Shown: positions 49,901 to 57,509 of the stretch, piece after piece
How the letters are laid out: every line of letters begins with the position of its first letter
Numbering within the stretch: position 1 is the stretch's first letter
Origin: Lachnospiraceae bacterium
Lineage (GTDB): Bacteria > Bacillota > Clostridia > Lachnospirales > Lachnospiraceae
Reading direction: 5' to 3'
DNA length: 60,776 nucleotides
Assembly (NCBI GenBank): GCA_022794255.1
Contig: JAAWEL010000039.1
Location: 1 to 60,776, forward strand
Notes under the pieces: generated by a model
Told to the model about the DNA's origin: nothing
Databases searched by the model: none
Seen by the model: the letters and a program-made list of their open reading frames with translations, nothing else
Program-made: the position numbers and the translations under genes

Positions 49901-50850
49901 AACATATGCTCCTTTTCTGGATTGGAAGATCCAAATTTTTCTTTTATAAGGCGAATGATAAGCTGGTCTGCTTTAGACAAAAAGCTGTTTTGCAAGGTGG
50001 CAATGCACATATCCCAGCAGGCATCATATTTTTCATCGATGGACAACAGAGTGGGACAAAATTCATAGGAAGCCATTTTAAAATATTGGAGAGGTATTAA
50101 AGTGACGCCAAGGCCCCTGGCAGCAAGCAGAAGGGCTGTTTCATAATTGCGCAGAGTCAGGGCAATACGGGGATTGGCAAGACCCGCTCTGGACAGAACG
50201 GAATCCGTGATCTGCCGTATCCGCTGCTCTTTGTGCAGCATCAGAAAAGGCTCATCCAAAAGAAGTTTCAGATCCAGAACCGGGTAAGGATAGCCAGGCT
50301 TTTGGACAGCCTTTTTGACCAGTTCGTGTTCTGGATGAATGGCAATTACAAAGGGATCTCTTTCCATAATATCATAAAAGATTTGAGGCTGGGAACTTTC
50401 TTTTGGAGCGTGCATGATGACGAAATCCAGTTCCCCACGCAAAAGCATCCTTTCCAAAGAAGCTGTATTTTCCTCATGGATAAACAGTTCAATGTAAGGA
50501 CACAGCTTTTTGTATTCCGGAAGGATCCGGGCAAGAGTCAGCGTTCCCAAATGATTCGTGATACCCATGTGGATCCGTCCGGTTCGCAGATTGTTGATGT
50601 CACTGATTTCCAGCTCAAAATCTTCATACATTTTCAGGATCTGAACGGCCATGTGATAGTATCGTTCTCCGGCAAAAGTGAGGGTCAACCCTCCGTTTGT
50701 ACGGTTGAAAAGAGCGGTGCCCAAGGCCTCCTCAATGCGCTGGATGGACTGGCTTAAGGAGGGCTGGGCCATAAAAAGTTTTCTGGCAGCCCGGGAAATG
50801 CTCTTTTCATCTGCTGCTGTTTTTACGTAAATAAGTTCTTTGCTTGTCAT
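49897..50850 (-). CDS. LysR-family transcriptional regulator
   Basis: Regulator of 317 aa. The N-terminal winged helix reads ELIYVKTAADEKSISRAARKLFMAQPSLSQSIQRIEEALGTALFNR, and the periplasmic-binding-type effector domain follows (GRIHMGITNHLGTLTLARILPEYKKLCPYIELFIHEE). The frame is open to 50871, but the only good promoter overlaps that region, so the MTSKEL methionine at 50850 is the likely start and the message is essentially leaderless. It forms an operon with the dehydrogenase and is divergent from azlCD; either unit could be its target. Confidence 0.88.
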   Translation of the reverse strand: MTSKELIYVKTAADEKSISRAARKLFMAQPSLSQSIQRIEEALGTALFNRTNGGLTLTFAGERYYHMAVQILKMYEDFELEISDINNLRTGRIHMGITNHLGTLTLARILPEYKKLCPYIELFIHEENTASLERMLLRGELDFVIMHAPKESSQPQIFYDIMERDPFVIAIHPEHELVKKAVQKPGYPYPVLDLKLLLDEPFLMLHKEQRIRQITDSVLSRAGLANPRIALTLRNYETALLLAARGLGVTLIPLQYFKMASYEFCPTLLSIDEKYDACWDMCIATLQNSFLSKADQLIIRLIKEKFGSSNPEKEHML

Positions 50851-50859
50851 AATAAAGCC

Positions 50860-50888
50860 ATTATAATACAAAAAACAGTCTGCGTCAA
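50860..50888 (-). promoter_or_regulatory. Promoter of lysR-adh
   Basis: On the minus strand TTGACG (50888-50883), a 17-base spacer, TATAAT (50865-50860). The start of transcription would fall near 50853, two or three bases before the chosen ATG. Confidence 0.72.
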
Positions 50889-50899
50889 AAGTTTTACAG

Positions 50900-50928
50900 T
50901 TGACTTAACAGAAAGTTATGGGTATTAT
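50900..50928 (+). promoter_or_regulatory. Promoter of azlCD
   Basis: TTGACT (50900-50905), a 17-base spacer, TATTAT (50923-50928). Its -35 is 11 bases from the -35 of the divergent lysR promoter, so one bound LysR protein could influence both. Confidence 0.72.
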
Positions 50929-51008
50929 AATTAAGGCTTTGATATTTTTGCAAAAAAGCATTCTGGTCTTAATAAATACTGGAAAAGAGAAGAAAAAGAG
51001 GCTAAAAC

Positions 51009-51800
51009 ATGAAACACGAAAGGGAAGAGTGCAGCACAAAAAAAGGTGAAAGAAGCAGAGAAGGAAAAAACACCTACGAGGCGGGAGCGTGGTTTTTCCT
51101 GGGCATGAAAGCAGGGATTCCCATTGGGATGGGATATTTTGCAGTGGCATTTACCTTGGGAATTGCGGCGAGAAAGGCAGGGCTTAATGTCCTTCAGTCC
51201 GGATTTATGTCTGCCGCTATGTTAGCAAGCGCCGGCCAGTTTGCCGGAATCAATGCCCTGGCATCCGGGGCGGGGTATCTGGAGATGATTGTGGCAGAGA
51301 TCGTTGTGAATCTCCGATATCTTTTGATGTCCAGTGCCCTTTCTCAAAAGGTCATGAGAGATAAACCGTTTTTCCACCGGTTTCTTATGGCTTATGGGGT
51401 TACGGATGAGATATTTGCCGTGTCCATGGGAGTGGAGGGAAGGCTCCATCCCTCTTATATGTATGGAGCCATAGCTACGGCCATGCCTGGCTGGGTGTTA
51501 GGAACCCTGCTGGGAGCTTTGCTAGGAATGATTCTTCCATCCCGGGCTATGAGTGCCATGAGTGTGGCTTTGTATGGGATGTTTCTGGCAATCGTGATAC
51601 CTCCCTCGAAAAAGAACCCGATTATTGCCGGCGTGGTGATTGTGTCCATGACAGCCAGCACGATATTTTCTCTGGCGCCAGTTTTAAGCCGGATTTCATC
51701 CGGATTTCAGATTATTTTACTTACAATTCTTGTGGCAGGGGCAGCTGCTATTCTGTTTCCTGTAAAGGAGGAAGAGGAGGAGAAACATGAGTCTTTATAA
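51009..51800 (+). CDS. azlC: AzlC-family branched-chain amino acid exporter large subunit
   Basis: Membrane protein of 263 aa with about eight hydrophobic segments after a charged 25-residue N-terminus. GMKAGIPIGMGYFAVAFTLGIAARKAGLNVLQSGFMSAAMLASAGQFAGINAL is the conserved opening, and VNLRYLLMSSALSQK and FLMAYGVTDEIFAV follow. With AzlD it exports branched-chain amino acids or analogues in characterised systems. It overlaps azlD by 14 bases. Confidence 0.92.
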   Translation: MKHEREECSTKKGERSREGKNTYEAGAWFFLGMKAGIPIGMGYFAVAFTLGIAARKAGLNVLQSGFMSAAMLASAGQFAGINALASGAGYLEMIVAEIVVNLRYLLMSSALSQKVMRDKPFFHRFLMAYGVTDEIFAVSMGVEGRLHPSYMYGAIATAMPGWVLGTLLGALLGMILPSRAMSAMSVALYGMFLAIVIPPSKKNPIIAGVVIVSMTASTIFSLAPVLSRISSGFQIILLTILVAGAAAILFPVKEEEEEKHESL

Positions 51801-52092
51801 GAACAGTGGGCTACTTGTTATGGCAGTGACGATTTATTTGGTTCGGGCTATGCCCCTGGCTCTTTTAAGAAAGGAGATTCGCAGTCCTTTTATTCGCTCT
51901 TTTCTCTATTATGTGCCTTATGTCAGTCTTTCCGTAATGACATTTCCTGCTATTTTGTCTGCCACCACCTCCTTTTTATCCGGGTTAGCCGGGTTTTTGG
52001 CCGGAGTTTTGCTGGCCTGGGTGGACGGGAATCTGTTCCGTGTATCCATTGGGGCTTGTGTAATGGTATTTCTTGTGGAGCTGATCCTGTGA
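51787..52092 (+). CDS. azlD: AzlD-family branched-chain amino acid exporter small subunit
   Basis: Small membrane protein of 101 aa with three to four helices; family features are TIYLVRAMPLALLRKEIRSPFIRSFLYYVPYVSLSVMTFPAIL and the Gly/Ala-rich second half. It is encoded in overlap with azlC and works as its obligate partner. Confidence 0.9.
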   Translation: MSLYKNSGLLVMAVTIYLVRAMPLALLRKEIRSPFIRSFLYYVPYVSLSVMTFPAILSATTSFLSGLAGFLAGVLLAWVDGNLFRVSIGACVMVFLVELIL

Positions 52093-52165
52093 ACGGGAAA
52101 ACGGGGGAATAAACAGGAAAAAAACGGGAAAACTCCCTGGTTTAATGGGAAAATAAGGTATTTCA

Positions 52166-52194
52166 TTGACAAAAAAAGAAAATGGATTTATAAT
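52166..52194 (+). promoter_or_regulatory. Consensus promoter of the DUF6465 gene
   Basis: TTGACA (52166-52171), a 17-base spacer, TATAAT (52189-52194): both hexamers and the spacing are perfect, implying very strong transcription. Confidence 0.88.
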
Positions 52195-52268
52195 GCCATA
52201 AGCATCTGAGGGAACGGCATAATATATAAGTGAGTAAAACATAGAGGACAAAAATGAGGAGGACCAAA

Positions 52269-52712
52269 ATGGCTATAAACAAAGAGGCTAAGGAAACAGT
52301 GGAGGTTACAGAGGAGAAAACAAGACGGACTTCCACAAAGGCCGCCGGAGAAAAGACAGAGAAAAAACCTGCACCGAAGAAGGCTGTAGCCGAAAAGGTA
52401 GAGAAAAAGCCAAGAGCTGTAAAGAATGTTGCAGAAAAACCTGCAGTGAAGGAGCCAGCAGAGGAGAAAATGGCCGTCAGAAAGACTGAAGAGAAGAAGG
52501 CGGAGCCTTCTACTTCCGTTACAATCCAGTATGGTTCTGGCGAAGTGGCTGCCAAAAAGGTGGTGGCTGCTGCCATTGACGCTTACAAAGCAGCCCATGA
52601 AGGGGTGGAAGTGAATACGGTTGAGGTTTATATTAAGCCGGAGGAAAACGCTGCTTACTATGTGGTAAATGGCGATGATTCGGAAGGCAACAACAGAATT
52701 GCACTGTTTTAA
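52269..52712 (+). CDS. DUF6465-family protein with histone-H1-like Lys/Ala/Glu-rich N-terminus
   Basis: A 147-aa protein in two parts. Residues 1-80 are disordered and made of Lys, Ala, Glu, Pro and Thr repeats (KPAPKKAVAEKVEKKPRAVK), reminiscent of histone H1-like tails. Residues 83-147 form a small domain, SVTIQYGSGEVAAKKVVAAAIDAYKAAHEG, ending VEVYIKPEENAAYYVVNGDD. The start at 52269 follows GAGGAGGA. The perfect promoter suggests an abundant protein; a nucleoid or RNA-associated role is only a guess. The function of the family is not known to me. Confidence 0.75.
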   Translation: MAINKEAKETVEVTEEKTRRTSTKAAGEKTEKKPAPKKAVAEKVEKKPRAVKNVAEKPAVKEPAEEKMAVRKTEEKKAEPSTSVTIQYGSGEVAAKKVVAAAIDAYKAAHEGVEVNTVEVYIKPEENAAYYVVNGDDSEGNNRIALF

Positions 52713-52714
52713 CA

Positions 52715-52835
52715 GGGGCGGTTTGTCATAAGAACCGGGAAGGAGACCGGTTCAGGCAAGAAGGCCCGCCGACTGACTTAAGCAGGCTTTGTAGGGAGAA
52801 AGGTCATGGGTCCGCAAGGATGCGTGGCCTTTGTA
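52715..52835 (+). ncRNA. Structured intergenic segment, candidate small RNA or 3' UTR
   Basis: GGCGG (52717-52721) pairs with CCGCC (52766-52770), enclosing GAACCGG (52732-52738) with CCGGTTC (52747-52753). AAAGGTCA then pairs with TGGCCTTT near 52799-52833 to make a terminator-like end. Nested stems over 120 bases exceed what a terminator needs. No known RNA class is recognised; it may be an ordinary long 3' UTR of the DUF6465 message. Confidence 0.4.
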
Positions 52836-52875
52836 GTTTCTGCACCTATCAGTTTCTGAAAAAAGGAGGAGAAGG

Positions 52876-54441
52876 ATGTTTTACGAAAACCAGATTTGGG
52901 TAGCAACAAGAGAACAGGAAAGATTGGGGATAATTTCCCGGATGGCAAACCGGCATGGGCTGATTGCCGGGGCCACAGGAACAGGAAAGACTGTCACATT
53001 AAAGGTTTTGGCAGAGTCCTTCAGTGATGCAGGGGTGCCTGTATTTTTGGCAGACGTAAAGGGTGACTTAGGTGGGCTTTGCCTTCCGGGAAAGGATAGT
53101 AACGATATGGGGGAGCGGATTGTTCAGGCAGGCCTTGATGCAGAGCAGTTTCCTTTCCGGCCATTTCCTGTCTGCTTCTGGGATCTTTTTGGGGAAAAGG
53201 GATTGCCTCTTAGGACAACCATCAGTGAGATGGGGCCTATGCTGTTATCCCGCCTTATGGATTTGACGGCAACCCAGGAGGACATTTTAATGATTGTGTT
53301 TCGGATTGCCGATGATGAGGGGCTGCTTCTTTTGGATACAAAAGATTTGCGGGCTATGTTAAATTATGTGGGGGAGAATCACAAGGAATACTCAGCCAGA
53401 TACGGAAATCTCCCAAGACAGAGTATCAACAGTATTTTGCGAGGCTTAGTGGCCTTAGAGGAGCAGGGGGCGGATCAGTTCTTCGGGGAGCCGGCTCTGG
53501 ATATCCATGACTGGTTCCGCACAGATTTTTCTGGAAAAGGGATTGTGAATATTCTCCACAGTGAAAGTCTGATCAATAATCCTATGATGTATTCCACCTT
53601 TATGTTGTGGATGCTCTCAGAGCTTTTTGAGGTGTTACCGGAGGTCGGAGATGGCGAGAAACCAAAGATGGTGTTCTTTTTTGATGAAGCCCATTTACTG
53701 TTTAAGGGGGCTCCCAAGGCACTTTTGCAGAAGATCAGTCAGGTGGTAAAACTGATTCGGTCCAAGGGCGTGGGAATCTATTTTATTACCCAGAATCCCA
53801 GTGATATTCCTGATGAGGTGCTTGGACAGCTGGGAAACAAGATTCAGCATGCCCTCCATGCATATACTCCTGGGGAGCAGAAGGCGGTCCGGGCTGCTGC
53901 CAGCTCATTTCGAACCAATCCGGATTTTGATACCAGAGAGGTGCTTACACAGTTGGGGATTGGTGAGGCGCTGGTATCCTTTTTGCAGGAGGATGGCACT
54001 CCGTCTGTGGTGCAGCGGGCAAAGATTTTGCCGCCCCAGAGTCAGTTAGGTCCTGTCAGTCTTGAAGAAAGAAAAAAACAGATTCAGGGAAATCTTTTGT
54101 ATGCCCGGTACCAAACAATGATAGACCGGGATTCTGCCTATGAGTTTTTTCAGAGAAAGGGGAAAGAGGAGGAGGCGAGAAAAGAACATCTGCGGATGGA
54201 GGAAGAACAAGAGAGGGCCAGACAGAAAGCGGAAAAAGAGGAGAAGCGTCAGCAGGAGGCAGTCCAGAAGGCCAGAAAGAGGGCAGTGACCAATGTGGCC
54301 AGATCCGCTGCAGGAACCATTGGAAGAGAGCTGGGAAATGAGATTGGGAAAAATGTGGGCGGAAGCTTTGGAAAACGTCTGGGCGGCAATTTAGGAGCCA
54401 GCATTGGCAGGGGTATTTTGGGAACCTTGTTTGGAAAATAG
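52876..54441 (+). CDS. HerA-like/DUF853 ATPase (YjgR type)
   Basis: P-loop ATPase of the HerA-FtsK superfamily, 521 aa. Walker A GATGTGKT is at residues 32-39 and FLADVKGDLGGL follows. Walker B is PKMVFFFDEAHLLF, and the sensor/Arg-finger region is GVGIYFITQNPSDIPDEVLGQLGNKIQHALHAYTPGEQKA. Residues ~405-455 form a charged coiled coil. The last 45 residues are Gly-rich and amphipathic (GRELGNEIGKNVGGSFGKRL), perhaps a membrane or oligomer contact. DUF853 proteins are assumed to pump DNA, but the biological role is unproven. Confidence 0.87.
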   Translation: MFYENQIWVATREQERLGIISRMANRHGLIAGATGTGKTVTLKVLAESFSDAGVPVFLADVKGDLGGLCLPGKDSNDMGERIVQAGLDAEQFPFRPFPVCFWDLFGEKGLPLRTTISEMGPMLLSRLMDLTATQEDILMIVFRIADDEGLLLLDTKDLRAMLNYVGENHKEYSARYGNLPRQSINSILRGLVALEEQGADQFFGEPALDIHDWFRTDFSGKGIVNILHSESLINNPMMYSTFMLWMLSELFEVLPEVGDGEKPKMVFFFDEAHLLFKGAPKALLQKISQVVKLIRSKGVGIYFITQNPSDIPDEVLGQLGNKIQHALHAYTPGEQKAVRAAASSFRTNPDFDTREVLTQLGIGEALVSFLQEDGTPSVVQRAKILPPQSQLGPVSLEERKKQIQGNLLYARYQTMIDRDSAYEFFQRKGKEEEARKEHLRMEEEQERARQKAEKEEKRQQEAVQKARKRAVTNVARSAAGTIGRELGNEIGKNVGGSFGKRLGGNLGASIGRGILGTLFGK

Positions 54442-54464
54442 GAAGAAAGGGGGCATAGGGCCGG

Positions 54465-55931
54465 ATGGGAGAAGATATTTTGTCAGAAAATCTGCCCCGG
54501 GGATTCGCAGAGCGGATGAATATTTTGCTGGGGGAGGAATATGAAGTTTTTATAAAAAGCTATGAGAAGCCCCGGGCTCTGGGCCTTCGATTTAACACTT
54601 TAAAGGGAGAAACAGAGACCTTTGCCTGTGAGAACGGGCAGCAGTTTGGCCTTCGTAAAGTACCCTGGTGTCCGGAGGGCTTTTATTATGGAGAGGATAA
54701 GCGGCCGGGCCGTCACCCGTTTCATGAGGCTGGGGTGTATTATATTCAGGAGCCCAGTGCCATGGCAGTGGTATCCCTTTTAAATCCCGTGCCCGGAGAG
54801 ACTGTGCTGGATTTGTGTGGAGCTCCGGGAGGAAAAAGCACCCATATAGGATCCAGAATGAAGGGGCAGGGGCTTTTGGTCAGCAATGAGATCCATCCGG
54901 CACGGGCCAGAATCCTTTCCAGAAATGTGGAACGGATGGGGATAAGAAATGTTGTGGTGTTCAATGAGGATTCCGCTCGTCTGGCAGATTGTTTTCCGGA
55001 ATTTTTTGACAAAATAGTGGTGGATGCACCTTGCTCTGGGGAAGGAATGTTTCGGAAGGATGAAAATGCCAGAGAGCAGTGGAGCCTGGAAAATGTCAGG
55101 CTGTGTGCAAAAAGACAGAAGGAGATTCTGGAAAATGCCGCCAGGATGCTAAAGCCTGGAGGGAGGATGGTGTACTCTACCTGCACGTTTTCTCCAGAGG
55201 AGGATGAGGGGCAGGTGGCCGCATTTTTAGAGGCTCATCCAGAATTTTTTGTGGTGGAATTGCCAAAGGATACGCAGCCTTTAGGGCTGTCTGCTGGAAG
55301 AGGAGAATGGGGAGCAGACAGAGCAAAAGAGCTTAGCCATACATTTCGGATCTGGCCACATCAGTCAGAGGGTGAGGGACACTATATGGCATTGCTTGAA
55401 AAGTCCGGCAAAGAAGCAGCGCCTGAGATAAAAAAAGGGAAGGCTTCAAAAAGGCAGAAAAAGCAGCGGGAAAAGGAGGACGTCAAAAGGGCAGAACAAA
55501 TCTTCAGACAATTTATTCAGGAGCTAACCGGCGCAAAGGAGCGATTCAATGGAACGGATATCCTGTCCATGGAGGGAAAGCTTATTTTGTTTGGGGATCA
55601 GATATATTGTATTCCCCAAAGGATGCCAGACTTAGATGGCCTTCGGGTAATACGCCCTGGCCTTCATCTGGGAACACTGAAAAAAGACCGGTTTGAACCT
55701 TCCCACGCCTTAGCCCTTGCCCTCGACAGTAAAAAGGTGAAAAAGGTGATTCACTTAGAGCCGGAGGGAAGAGAAGCAGCGGACTATCTTGCAGGCAAAA
55801 TTCTGACCACAGAGAGCGGGAAAGCGGGCTGGGTGCTCATCTGTGTGGGAGATTATCCCCTTGGCTGGGGAAAAGTTGCTGCGGGCATAGTAAAAAACCA
55901 TTATCCGAAAGGGCTGAGGATTTCGGGGTAA
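54465..55931 (+). CDS. RsmF/NOL1-NOP2-Sun family rRNA/tRNA cytosine-5 methyltransferase
   Basis: SAM-dependent RNA m5C methyltransferase, 488 aa. The SAM site is VLDLCGAPGGKSTHIGSRM. The two catalytic cysteines are Cys190 in DAPCSGEGMFRKDE and Cys240 in VYSTCTFSPEEDEGQVAAFL. A Lys-rich linker leads to a C-terminal domain (RFNGTDILSMEGKLILFGDQIYCIPQRMPDLDGLRVIRPGLHLGTLKKDRFEPSHALA) found in RsmF/YebU-type enzymes. 16S rRNA is the probable substrate. It ends seven bases from a convergent gene. Confidence 0.9.
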   Translation: MGEDILSENLPRGFAERMNILLGEEYEVFIKSYEKPRALGLRFNTLKGETETFACENGQQFGLRKVPWCPEGFYYGEDKRPGRHPFHEAGVYYIQEPSAMAVVSLLNPVPGETVLDLCGAPGGKSTHIGSRMKGQGLLVSNEIHPARARILSRNVERMGIRNVVVFNEDSARLADCFPEFFDKIVVDAPCSGEGMFRKDENAREQWSLENVRLCAKRQKEILENAARMLKPGGRMVYSTCTFSPEEDEGQVAAFLEAHPEFFVVELPKDTQPLGLSAGRGEWGADRAKELSHTFRIWPHQSEGEGHYMALLEKSGKEAAPEIKKGKASKRQKKQREKEDVKRAEQIFRQFIQELTGAKERFNGTDILSMEGKLILFGDQIYCIPQRMPDLDGLRVIRPGLHLGTLKKDRFEPSHALALALDSKKVKKVIHLEPEGREAADYLAGKILTTESGKAGWVLICVGDYPLGWGKVAAGIVKNHYPKGLRISG

Positions 55932-55937
55932 CAGAGT

Positions 55938-57467
55938 TTACAAAAGATTTTTTTCAGGCGGAGCCTCCTTTTGGGAGCCGGAATGAGCTGGCTCGGTTTC
56001 GCCGTAGTGGATCTGGTTTTGTGCATGGCGGATCTCCTGGGTAAGATCTTCTGCTAAAGCAAACATAGTCTGAAGATTGCTGGCCTGTGACTTGATTTCC
56101 TGCCGGACATGGGGCTGATAGTGTTCTAAAATGGGCAGGAGGATCAGTGCAGTGATACCGGTGGTCAGGCCGCCGTTATAGAGGACAAAGCCTCCGTGAA
56201 GCGCGCTGGTGGCAGTACACATGGAAGCACACATAAAGCCTGCCACAGTTCCGGCCCGGATGCCATAGCGGCCCACAATGGGACAAAGGCCGGTAGCAAA
56301 AGCAACTCCGTTTATGTAGCCTTGTGTGGACAAAGACCAGGACAGCTCTCTTCCCTGGACAAAACAGAGAAAGGCAGTGAAAAAATAGAGAGTCTGGTAG
56401 CCAAAAAGGATTGGCCAGACATTTTTTGGGTGCTGTCCCATGGCAGTGAAGGTGAGGGAGGCGATAACAACTCCAATGGTGGGCCCGGTAAAGCCCACGC
56501 CCACAGTAAAAAGAATCGTCAGATTGATATACAGTAAAAACAATGCCCCATGACAGCCGATATTCACCAGGCAAAGGGGCATTCCGTATTTTTCGGAGAA
56601 ATCACTGGAATGTCCTGTGTCCCGCATCAGATTTGCATAGCCCCGAAAGGTTTTTCCGTTTAGAAAATAGCCGGTTACAATGCAGGCCGCAAAAATTATA
56701 AGGAAAAACAGATTGGCATATAGCCGGTAAGACCGGTGAAATGATTCATAGACCGGGTTTATCCGGGATATGGGATCATGAGGGGAAAAGCCCATGGTGC
56801 AAAACAGAAAATTAAACAGGAAAAATCCGAACAGGCCGAAGGCCAGCCCTCCGTTGTAGAGATTGTAGCCCTTGTGCCAGGCATGGGCTCCGGGCAGGAT
56901 GGCTGGAATGATAAAGCCGATCATCAGGCTGAAGAGCACTGTCAAAAGGATTCCGGAGGCATTGAGCTGCAGAATGCCGAAAGTATAACTGTCCCTTTGG
57001 GTATACCGGAACAAAAGCTCACTGATAAAGGGACTGAAAGAGGTGGCAAACATACAGATATGCAGATTGCCCTTAAAATCCAGTTTTTTCAAGTGCAGAT
57101 ATAAAAACGGGGCCAGAAAACAGGGCCACATATTAAAAAAATTCAATCCGTAAAAGCAGTGAGCCACCACCAGAAAATATCCTGCCAAGGTGTTGGGGCG
57201 GGAGTCCCCTTTTAAGAATATCATAAAGAAAAAGCAGGCCATCCCACAAGCACCGGCGTTAAGCATGGCACTGGCCAGTCCGCTGATTTCCAGATAGTCT
57301 GTGACTAAGGGACAGGGGGTGATCATGATCCGGTACCAGTTGCGGAATACATATCCCCACTCCCGGGTGTAAAGGGAGGCCACAAAAGCGGAAATGAGAA
57401 AGATCAGGGAAAAACCCAGTGCAATTGTATTGATGATCTGGCTGTTAGTCCAATTTTTCTGTTTCAT
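55938..57467 (-). CDS. DUF1576 polytopic membrane protein
   Basis: A 509-aa protein with roughly twelve hydrophobic segments and a 50-residue charged C-terminal tail (HVRQEIKSQASNLQTMFALAEDL). Two similar motifs, HKGYNLYNGGLAFGLFGFFLF and LHGGFVLYNGGLTTGITALILL, suggest an internal duplication with a YNGGL signature in each half. I recognise the DUF1576 family but no function is known to me; a transport role is plausible from topology. It is a single gene with start ATG at 57467 after a purine-rich GGGGATAC. Confidence 0.8.
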   Translation of the reverse strand: MKQKNWTNSQIINTIALGFSLIFLISAFVASLYTREWGYVFRNWYRIMITPCPLVTDYLEISGLASAMLNAGACGMACFFFMIFLKGDSRPNTLAGYFLVVAHCFYGLNFFNMWPCFLAPFLYLHLKKLDFKGNLHICMFATSFSPFISELLFRYTQRDSYTFGILQLNASGILLTVLFSLMIGFIIPAILPGAHAWHKGYNLYNGGLAFGLFGFFLFNFLFCTMGFSPHDPISRINPVYESFHRSYRLYANLFFLIIFAACIVTGYFLNGKTFRGYANLMRDTGHSSDFSEKYGMPLCLVNIGCHGALFLLYINLTILFTVGVGFTGPTIGVVIASLTFTAMGQHPKNVWPILFGYQTLYFFTAFLCFVQGRELSWSLSTQGYINGVAFATGLCPIVGRYGIRAGTVAGFMCASMCTATSALHGGFVLYNGGLTTGITALILLPILEHYQPHVRQEIKSQASNLQTMFALAEDLTQEIRHAQNQIHYGETEPAHSGSQKEAPPEKNLL

Positions 57468-57509
57468 AATATGTATCCCCCATAAATCCTTTTGTATAAA
57501 TGAATTATA

